This document shows positions 24,730 to 36,000 of a stretch of DNA of 64,000 nucleotides, one piece after another (the stretch's first letter is position 1; each line of letters opens with the position of its first letter). The notes below the pieces were generated by a model. It was not told the origin of the DNA. It searched no databases and was given only the letters and a program-made list of their open reading frames with translations. The position numbers and the translations under genes are program-made. This DNA is from Phorcus lineatus (taxonomy: Eukaryota > Mollusca > Gastropoda > Trochida > Trochidae). The stretch is from contig OV121088.1 of assembly GCA_921293015.1 (NCBI GenBank), positions 25,829,645-25,893,644 of the forward strand, given 5' to 3'.

Positions 24730-26900
24730 TAGAGGATAGGGTTGGGGGCTGTTAACCCATTTTAAAGTCGTGCATAAGCTACCCCAATATATTATTCAAT
24801 AGACACACCATTTAATAAACATGCAGAGACAATAACGGATTCAAACCCATATATCTTAAAACGAAGTCGAACGCATTTAAATAAATGAATATCCATTGCG
24901 CTATCCCTTGCCTTTAATGTTGCAGTGTGCATTTTGTTTTGCACATAACATAAGTTTTTATTGAGGTCAAGTGACAACATGTTTGAACAGTGTTGGAAGT
25001 TATGATACGGGCTCGATACAGACCTGTTATATTAACACCTGTTTACACCTGAACAGGCATTAGTGAAGACGCACCCGGCAGTTGTAAGTATTCTATTATC
25101 TTGTGATTGATTTGTCCAATCAAGATTACCACTTAAATTAACGGTTAAATCATGTGATATAGCAACATGTATCTATGATAAGCATATCGCCATTACGTAT
25201 TATGCATTTGTGCAACTGTGGATGTTATATTCGCGATTATAAATACGTTTGCCAGTTTTTGGTGGTTTTGAAAATCTATTCATTTATTGTTTATTATCTA
25301 TTATTGTTTTATTTAATATCATACGTCAGCACTTTTGATATTCATATCATTTATGCTGATAATGGTATGGAGCAGTTCCGAGGAGTTAATGCCTGTCCTT
25401 GAACGAGGTCATGCAGTTCCACTTGCTGTATTCATTACTGTCGTTACAAAAGCTTGGTGGATTAACGGTACCGAGTTCTGAGTATTTTCAATTCTTCGAG
25501 AAATGCAAGTTTCAACAATGGCGTTTTGATAAACATACGCAAATGTAATCGATAACCATTGCCGTTCGATATGCTTCAATGGTTATAGTTATTCATTGAC
25601 CTAGACATTGCTGGTGGAAGATTTGTTCTCGCGTACAGCGTAAAGCGATCCAACAATTATTTCCCTCTTTAAAAGGAAGGTCCTTTCGGGTATTTTTGTG
25701 GAAACTAAGGGATCATTGCCGTTTATAAAGGTACGTTATCAGTGCGTGACTGTAACATCGGTTGATTTAGATTTAACATCTGGATAAATGAAAAGATAAA
25801 TTGTTTAAACGGAAACGTTCTCTTGAATATCTCGCTCGGGTGATACACATATTCACGCTCGTTTCGTAAAAGAAATATGGCTAACTTCAACGGTAACCAC
25901 CTCTATTTATCAACCTATAACTGTACTGTCTGCTTTAGAACATTTTCCGAAACTAAAACCATTACGTTAGTTGCCTGCTCCGTGCAGCTTATGTACAGTG
26001 ACCTTTTCGATAAAAAAAACCTCAACGTTTAAAAACTTGCTGGCGACCAAGAGTGTAAGGTAAATATATCATAATTACTGTCATAATACATACACCCAAA
26101 AAATTTCACCTTGAACGTATATTTTTAAAAAATCACAATAAAACATTTAGTTTGAAACATTGCAGGAGTGTGCCGTGGAAGTGTAAGCCTAATAATGACC
26201 TGACTTCCTCACCTTATGGCAAGAACCTCTGCTCGGGCAAGCCCTCGCGAGATAATGCCAGAAAAAGCTCAACTTCGGTTATCATTTACGACACAGCTCC
26301 AATATGAATCTGTCTCATAACGGGAACATATAAGCAAGGTTAATAAATCAATCAACTATGAATACAGTTTGCCACATACCCTGTCGACACTTAGTTAACA
26401 ATAGGGCTGCGATACTGAAATGCCAAATGTATTCGTATGCTAAAATTGAAATGATTATTCATACCTGAGAAATTGAACTATCGAAGAACATTTATCTGAT
26501 CAATGTTACTAGGTAAAGTGGACACTGAAGAAAGGGTAAAGAATTGATTATTGTATAAAGAATTGTATCAGTTAGGCACCAATTGAATTCAAGCGCTTCT
26601 AGCTTTCGTTAAGTTAGGTCTTCTGCTTTCCCATTCAACCCACAACGCTGTATTTCACTCAGTCTACCATATTGCAAATGGGTACCTAAACAATGGTATT
26701 TACTTAATCGTTTGATTTGGTTATTCGTTTACATGTAAAACCTCCGTAGCTAGTTACAAGGGTATTTATTTTTAATGAATGTCTATGGAATATATTTTTT
26801 TAAGATTTATGAATAAATGATTAGCATAACAAAAATAAGCTCTGTAGAATGGTGGTTACCGTGATCACTGTTTGCATGAAACCCACCGTGCGTTCAATAA
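24730..26900. other. Intergenic spacer before the first macro-domain gene
   Basis: No gene seen. Open frames are short and lack family likeness. Confidence 0.4.
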
Positions 26901-26910
26901 AGCATTTTAA

Positions 26911-26923
26911 GGCGGCCATCTTG
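26911..26923 (+). promoter_or_regulatory. YY1-like motif before macro-domain gene 1
   Basis: GGCGGCCATCTTG matches the YY1 core on the complementary strand. It lies 44 bases before the first possible ATG (26955) and 164 before the preferred one (27075), a position compatible with a start-site element. Confidence 0.35.
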
Positions 26924-27074
26924 CCTTGCGATCAGGAACACGAAATTACCTGGTATGTTCTCGAGCTGTCGCGTACGGCCAACCCGCCGCGAACAATGTG
27001 TTACCGATAATTTGGACAGTAAGTCTTCAATATCAACCTTTTTGTGTTCACAGCGCAGCAAGCGTATCTACACC

Positions 27075-30000
27075 ATGTCCGTTGGCAAATACCTGGAACT
27101 AGGCGTTGATGTGGGGCACATTCTCGGACAGTTATCTCTCCTTGATGCAGGCTCGGTCGACCCCGACGATGTCAGCGTTATTATCATCGACAATAATACT
27201 GGTAAATCAATCAATTTATCTTTATGCATCATCACCGTCGTCATGGTCAACATCATCATCGTCAGCACCATCATCATCATCAGCATCATTAGCATTATCA
27301 TCATCATCAGCAGCAGCAGCATCATCATATTCATCAATGCCGACTCCTATGTTTTGATTACCACTTCAGGGTCCACATCGGATGACGCTCCACTTGGTCC
27401 CCATCAATACCCGCTAGGCATGTCCGCAGCCCAGATCCGGTTCCTCAATGACAAACCGGAAGCGGTAGAGATATTAACTCAAAAGCTGAAGAGCGAAGGA
27501 TTTGAGTGCTCGTTTGATCTTCAATCTAAAACTTTGTTTGCGAAATCCTCAGGAGCGCGACAAGAGGACGAAGCTGTTGTATTAGTTACGAAGAACATTG
27601 TGGAAATGGAAATGCCTATTGGAATGGCGGCAATGGCGTCGTTGATGGGTGATATTGAATTACCTCCAATATCTGGGGGAATAGGAATCCTCGCATTTAA
27701 AGAAGGTAAAAAGATTATGCTTGTTGGTTTGGCTGACGAGGTTTCAAAAATGAACGAGTCCTTACCAAAGCCCGCAAGAAATAAAGTTCCTAGTACACCT
27801 ACCCAGCACACTAAAGAGGAAACTATAAAGGTCAACAAAGAACATTTTGCCTTTATTCAAGAGTACAGACTAGAAACTCTCTCTAAATCAGTTTCTGAAG
27901 AAACTGGAGCTCAGCTGACAATAGGGAAGGATTCGATAACCGTCAGGGGAGACATGTCGTCCGTCGCGGCTGCAGTGAACATGGTGAGAGAAATGATCGA
28001 TGGGTTAAAAACGGTCGATTATAGACTTTGGCTCAAGATTGACGTCATAAAACTTGTAGAGATAACTAGCAAGGTCTCCAAGAAGCGCCATTGTACTATC
28101 ACTTTTCACCAGAGTGAGGCAAACCAGAAGGCAACGTTGATGACGTCAACAAAGGACCAACAGGAAATGCTGAATCAAAGCCTTTTGAGTGAGTCAAAAG
28201 AGATTATCTATTTAGAAATTTGTAAACGCTGACCATTGACTTTGATTGTAACATAGTTAAATTTTTATGCTTATAAATGATTATTAAAAAACTGCTTGCG
28301 AAACTATATTGCTTCCTTTGACTTCGATGACTAGATGGTTCAGAAAAAAATAATCCGTTAGCATAAACATGTATGTATGTATTTTGAACACATTTGAAAT
28401 AAATCTATAATTAGTGCATTACTGTGGTTGTTTAGATCGCAAACGTTCGAAAGTGACGGTCGTCATGAATGCATTGGAAAACCAAGAGGTGAGTTGGAAG
28501 TTTATATGAGGTATAAAACTAAATATATATGAAAACAAAACACAATTACAAACTACGAGGTTGCAATTGCGGGGGTTCTTTATACCGCACTACATGCATA
28601 TGCTAAGCTCACTAATGTGATCATACACATATAAACTTTGTTAAACACTTAAATATGTAAATGATCTATCGTGTTTTACATAGTGTGCCACAAGTTCTAT
28701 GAAGTACCAAATAGTTTTAAAACATGAAATTGTGAGAGATGAAAGAATAGTTTATATCAAATGCGGCTCAAATGACCACAGTGACCTTTATTGCCACACC
28801 AGGAGCATAGAAAAACTATTGTCGACGACCTAGCATTTATAGAATTAAAGGTCAACCAAGAACTACCCTATGGAAGCAGCCAAGAAGTGTCGTGAAATAT
28901 CAATTAAGGAATTTGTTATCCATCAGATATTTCTTGTAATTATACCCGTATAATATAGCGTCCATTCTGTCCACCCCTCTGTCCGTCCGTCACAAAACTT
29001 TGTCCGGAGCATATGTCTTAAACTATGCATGCTATCTTCACCAAACTGCATACACTTACCAACCATGATCCCTAAATGTGCCTTTTGAGGGTTGGACCAA
29101 CAAATGATATGTATTTTTTGCGGTTTCCATGGAAATATGACAAACAGTGACAAAATCCTTTTTCCTGAGCATATTTCTTAAACTATACATGCTAGCTTCA
29201 ACAAATTTTATACACTTATCAACCATGATCCGTAGGTGTTCCTTTTGAGGGTTAGACCAACAAATTATTTTCAGTTTTTGCAGTTTCCATTGAAACATTG
29301 CAAATACAATGACTCTATGAAAAAGTCCTTTGTCCGGCGCATTTCTCCTAAAGTATACATGTTATCTTCACCAAACTTCATACACTTATCCAACACGATC
29401 CCTAGATGGGCCCTTTAGGGTTAGACTAACAAAGGATTTTTATTTTTTGCGGTTTCCATGTAAACATAACTAAAACAGTTGCTCTATAACCTATTCCTTT
29501 GTCCGGAGCATTTCTCCTAAACTATACAAAGTCATTTTTCCTGAGCAAATTTCTTAAACTATACATGCTAGCTTCAGCAAACGTTATACACTTATCAACC
29601 ATGATCCCTAGGTGAGCCTTTTGAGATTTAGACCAACAACGAAAGCCAGATTAGTTTGAAGCGGGGGTATTTGAGCTTTGCCCACTTCTTTACTTGTTAC
29701 TTGTTCTTTTATTTGATGTAATACTGCGAGTAATAAAAAATACTAAACGATGTCCTGTTGAATAACATTTTTGAAAACTCGTAAATGGTATCGGTATCCA
29801 ACTCGCTTTCGCTCGGTTAAAACCAAACTTTTCACTCGTTCCTTAAACATGTTATTAAACGGGTCATCGCTTAGTATTCTCCATTTATTACTCTCCCGTT
29901 GAAGTTACCGCCGTTTAATGAATCTACAATGTTATTACCCATGGTTTCATTACATCGTGTGCTGAATGACGTCACAAGACGTCACAATCTTTAAGTACGA

Positions 30001-33000
30001 TGTCGAAATGTTACCGGCGCGGCAGCAGTTGTAATTTAGACGATATTCATGCTTTTTATTTGGTATCATCCTGCGAATAACAATTAACTTAATTAATTAC
30101 TCGTGAATGGTATCGTTATCTTACTCGCTTTCGCTCGTTAAGTACCGAATCTTTCACTCGCTTTATAAAGATTTTATTAAACGGAACATCGTTTAGTATT
30201 CTCTACTTATTACCCTCCCGTTGAAGATACCGCCGTTTGATAGATCTACAATGTCATTAGCCTATACATTGTGTTATAACATCGCGTGCTGATTGACGTC
30301 ACATGACGTCAAAATCGTTAGATATGACGTCATAATATTGCGTTGCAGAAGCACTTAATGGTCATTTCGGCGATTTATTTGCTTGTTATTTTATATGATA
30401 GGCCTACTGCGAGTAATAAATAAAATACTTAAATCAGTCCCGTTTATAATTACATTTTTATGAACTCGTGAATTGTAACGGCAATTAACTTTCTTTCGCT
30501 CATTTGATACTAAATCATTCATTCGTTTAATAAAAATGGTTTGTCTCTATTTCTAATACAACCTGATAAAGGCCGATGTCATAGTGAACACCACGAACTC
30601 GCAACTAAACTTGGGACTGGGAGGGGGCGTATCATCCTGTATCCTGCGGGCAGCAGGACCGGATATCCAGCAAGAAGTCACCGAGAAATATCCACAGGGT
30701 ATCAGTCCAGGTGAAATTGCCGAGTCCGGACCGGGGAACATCAAAACCTGCAAGATGATTTTTCACGGCTCGCTTCCATCATACCCAAAGGGAGACAACC
30801 CAGACAGCAAGGTTCTGGAACAACAGTGCATCAAGGTCATGTCACGAATAGTGAAATCGAGTAGTTAAAGGCCATGATAATGTTCGAACAGAGGAACCCG
30901 ATATCGTAAGAAAAACGCAGGTCGAACGTACATGAAAACTTTGATGTAGTTTTTTTTACATCTACGCTTTAAATATATTTTACTTACGATATCGATTTCC
31001 TCTGATTCTGACGAACATTTTCTTTCGGCTGTATTTATTTTTACTTGTTGTTTCATTGTTGCATACATAACATTCAATATTTTCAAAAATTTTATGCTAG
31101 TTGGTTTTGTCTTCCATTTTAAAGCCATATGCTGCAAATATCAAATAATCAAAATTGGCCTTTCACTCGTAAAACTAAATTATCATAACTAAACGTCCTC
31201 TGCAAGGTATAACTCGCAAAACTGTCATCACTTGCTGATTTAAATATTGCTGCATGGCACAAAGTAAATATCAGATCAGCGCCCTCAATGAGATTTCTGA
31301 GAAAACTATCAAATTCATGGATAGGAGACTGAAATACTGGCACAGAAGAGTTGATAAATTGCAGCAAGGCGTAAATTAGGCAGTGATTGAGACTGGCGCC
31401 ATGTACGTGATTCAGGGGAAGTTATATTGATATAAGATAACTACGTGCTTTAGTGGATGGTATCCCTGGTCTTCAACTGTCTGATCAAGGCGTCCGAGAA
31501 GGGATACAGGACTATCGCCCTCCCCGCCCTGGGTACAGGTGCACTCGAATACCCCGTACAGCAGGTGGTTCAGCTTCTCTATACGGCGATACGGCTGTAT
31601 AACGAGGACAAACGGTCAGGTCAGATCAAAGAGGTTATACTCGTTATCTATCCTCTCACCAAGCTGGAGGTCAAACAGGTATGTTAAGTATTGTCTAATC
31701 ACCAAGTTTATTTCTTTTAAGTATTTTATCTTTGCATTATTATTAATTTGTTTATTACCCGCCCTCGGAGGATACTTCAGTTACACATTTATGAATTTTC
31801 AACAATTCCAGAAGATTGGCACAGGGTGATTTTTTCCTGTAAGTCCCCATTTTCATTCAACAGAGGTAGCAATGGTCATATCTAAGGTATAACCACTGTT
31901 TGGATACGAGCTCTCCTCGGACTAGAAATGGAGAAACCAGATTGGATGATATCAAAGTTAGTTGTGCTATCAAAGACACTGTTTCAAAAGTTATCATTTG
32001 AAAAGTTCAATCATTTCCGCATGATTCGGGAAAACTGGAAGGCTTTCGACATTGCACTTAGTGCTTTAAGGTTTCTTTAATATATACGTAATATGACGAC
32101 TGAACAATAACATAGTCTTCGGTGCAGACATGCAGACGGTGCAGACATAGAAGTGCTTAGTTGGCTAAAATTTTGAAAGTTTGTCTTCGTATTTTTGCCA
32201 ATGAATCTACCGGAACCCCGAGAAGTGCTCGTGTTCAAACCGAGGTAAGCGTAAGATTTTATCATGGTAAGTCTCAAGAGTCACACCTTTTGCCTAACGT
32301 TGATTGATCGATTACAGACAAACCTTTTAAGCCGTATTCTGATTTCTGTATTAAACAAGTTTAATTGTTACCTATAGTTCTAATTTGCCTTTTTAAATAT
32401 GTGCCGACGCATACAAGGTTGAGGCGCCAGTTAATTCCCCGAAAAGCTAATAAACTAACGCAAAAGTAATTAATTAAAGATTGCAGTACCGAAACACGCT
32501 ACAGTCAGTCTGAGTCTGTCATACACAATTCCCTGTATTTATAAATGTGTTTTGATTCTTTGATCAACATATGGGTAATTCAAACAATAATCAACCTTTG
32601 ATGGGGAAAGACAAGACTCGAGAATGACAAAATTGATTTATAACCCCGCCACTCCTCAGTTACTTTTTAAGTAATATTAGGTATCAAAAACTATTCACAC
32701 TTACGTCGTCGTCTCCAAATCGACTGGCTAAAAGAACAGGTAGGTTTGTCAATTCAAAAAATCCTTCAGAGCAAAAGTCCTAGAAGGCCGAAATCTTGAG
32801 TATAGGGACATTGGCCAATGAGATTACAACATGTAAATTTGGTTACTATATGGCTCCTATTGAAACGTTCTTTCTTACTATTCTTCAGATAAAAAAAGTA
32901 GGGACCTTGGCAAATCTGATTTAATATGACCATTGGTTCGTCACCCTAGGCTTATTTGAGGTTGTCACGTGTCACTCATCTATGAACTGGCCAAAACTTG

Positions 33001-36000
33001 TAAGGCTTCGTATCGAATATCAATAGATGACTGTCAAAATATCAACCCGGGGAAACATCATCCTTGGCTCCACCCCTGCATTTTTGACGACATGTATCTT
33101 TGTCAACTAAAACAATTCGCATAGAATGAAACATTTTTTAAAAGTGTAATAGTAAGGTTCTTCTTTTGACAGTTATTCCTGTCGCATCGCCAAACCCACA
33201 GGTTGAAAACTCGCCATGTCGCATCAGTTGAACAGATACAGAAAGGTATGCCATGGCTCTGAAACAATGTTTTTGTAATTCTTCAGAACTTTAAAAATCA
33301 AGGTGAAGAATAACAAAATGTTCCTTTCGAACGCCACTGATCGTCAAAAAGACCCATCATAAACCATTATTCGGTTATGTTTTTTCTATCCAGATAATAA
33401 AACCGAGAGATGTGAGGTGAGGGTCAAAGTCGGTTATACTCTCCTGCAAGTTGTCAACAGCAAAGTATACGAGGCTTGTGACGTCACAGAGGCTGTCCTA
33501 CTTCACTGGACTTCTAAAGATATCCGTGGTACAGAATTAAAATACAAAAATTGCTTCCCAATTTTCAATATGAAGGTTCAACAAAATCTGAAACAGCATT
33601 TGTATCACTTTATTCCTTTGTACTGTTCAGTGGAATTTAAATACTAGTATAACGTTTGTTTTGCTTTTAATAATTTTTAACGGTTGTGTTATCTTTAAGG
33701 TTGTTGTTATGAATAATACATCTTTTCAGTAACGGGTATGATGTATTAGTTCCACTTCTGTTGTAGATCCAGAAAAATATTCGGGGTTGAAATGTATAGA
33801 TCCAAATCGTCTTCGGTGGAATAGTGCTGAAATCGGTAATTGGAATTGGATCATATTCACACATACATATATATAGGATATTATTTGAGCGTCCATGACA
33901 TACTATGTTAACGACACGAGTGGCTTGATATAAGTATTTCCCGAGCGAGAGCGAGGGCGTCGTATGAATCATATAAACCCCGATATGATTGCCCTCGTAG
34001 TTAATAAATAGCTGAATGCACTGACATGTATATTAAACACTGCTGCCATGACAGACAATTTGTACATTAGCTATAGTATACAACTGCTCTGCTACAAAAA
34101 TAATGATTCCCTGAAGAAGCTTCGACACATGGAGCAGAAATATGCATATGTGAAAAAATAAAGTAATGATTTTGAGAGTTGATAGACGGCTGCAGTGTGT
34201 TGTGAAACCTCTACTGAATTCATGAGTTCAGCGTTGTTTATGTAGTTTTGGGAATTATAATAAAAGGAACATTTGACACTTCTCTTTCACTTGTATGTAT
34301 ATATCATCTCGTAAAGGTAGAAAATTAGTATGTTTGTAAACCAATAGGTATGCAGCGTCTTTCACATTTCACATTTGTCAAAAGCAAAATGGCGGATATC
34401 CACCCAAACTGTCTCTTTAACATGAGATCAACAGAAGACATGTTTTATCATTTCACTAATGCTCTTTTGTGTACACTTGGATTCTTAGTTACAAAATATC
34501 AAGGATTTAGATTTTGAAATATCTTACAAATTTCTCAGTTTCACAGCTCCAGAATACCCCGTGTGTAGTCGACAGGAAGACACTCTCAAGACGAATTCTA
34601 ACCCACTCTTATAGTCAGGGAGAAGATGATGTTTCAACGTTACAGGCCATAGTCCAAGGGATGAAGGCTGTGCAGGGACTTGCTAACACTCTCACCATTC
34701 CTTTAGCAGATGAAGGTTCGTTTTTTAATTAAGTTGGGGTCTTGCTATTAGAACATGTACAACTAATGCTTCTTATGCTTAACGCCTTGGATCTTTGGAT
34801 ATAAAATTAACTTTAAAAGTAAATGTATTCAAGACAGATACTTAAACTCAAATTATTTTATACGTTCTCATGAGAAAGAAAAAAAACGTATAAACGTATA
34901 AATTTCGGCTAAGCTCACTGTCCATTACTCAAATTGTTTTACACCAAAATGCATGCCCATCGGCTTTTCGCTTTGAAAGTAAAACCTTTCCTATTTCTTA
35001 CCTCGTAAAGAAAATATATTTTGCGAAATTTATTAAATGTGGCATATTTGAACAAATATAACATTAAAAAACTGCTACAGTGTCTCTTAAAACTAGTTTT
35101 ATCCCTCGCAGTCCAGTGTTCCTGTTAACAGTTCATGATTTTAGGTCGATTGTCCAAAAAGGCAAGATCCACAGCTAAGATGATTATTGAAGCGATAAAG
35201 CAAGCTGGAACGCACGTCCATGTTGTTACTGTCGCTGTTGAATCCGTCCCCATTTTCATGACGTTTGTATCTGAAGTTTCCACCCATTTCGACAACAAGC
35301 TCCACCCACCGGCCGATATTGACATGTCAGCGGTTGCGGGTAGGTAGTCTCTTGTAGTCATTGGAACAGTCTCAGCCCATCTGCAGATATTGTTATGTAA
35401 GTGATTGTCGGTGGGTAGTCCCTTGTAGTCATAGCAACAAGCTCAATCCACCCTCATGCAGATATTGAGATGTAAGTGATTGTCGGTAGGTAGTCCCGTG
35501 TAGTCACAGCAACAATAGCTCAATCAACCATAATGCAGATATTGAGATGTAAGTGATTGTCGGTAGGTAGTCCCTTGTAGTCACAGCAACAAGCTCAATC
35601 AACCATCATGCAGATTTTGAGATGTAAGTTATTGTCGGTGGGTGGTCCCTTGTAATAGCAACAAGCTCAATCAACCATCATGCAGATATTGATGTGTAAG
35701 TGATTGTCGGTAGGTAGTCCCGTGTAGTCATAGCAACAAACTCAATCAACCATCATGCAGATATTTAGGAGATAAACATACTGTGCTTGGAAATCAGAGG
35801 CATATAACGGAATTATAATAGCTCTAAATTTAATTTAAAGTCGAACGCGCAGCGTGAGTCTTTAAATGGATAATTTAGAGCTATTATAATTCTGTTATAT
35901 GCCTCTGATTTCCAAACACAGTATGTTTATCTCCATTCTACCATAACAACGATTTATATTTGAACTATATTCTTTCGCGTTAGCTCGACTGTGCTGTGTC

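Noticed and set aside
27202..27369. Ile-rich hydrophobic segment (transmembrane-like) within the 425-codon frame 26955-28232
   Set aside because: It is encoded by a CAT/ATC microsatellite bounded by good GT and AG sites; removing it joins the coding frame cleanly.
28923..29418. Open frames with ICWSNPQK and METAKN-like repeats
   Set aside because: By-products of the 165-190-bp tandem repeat.
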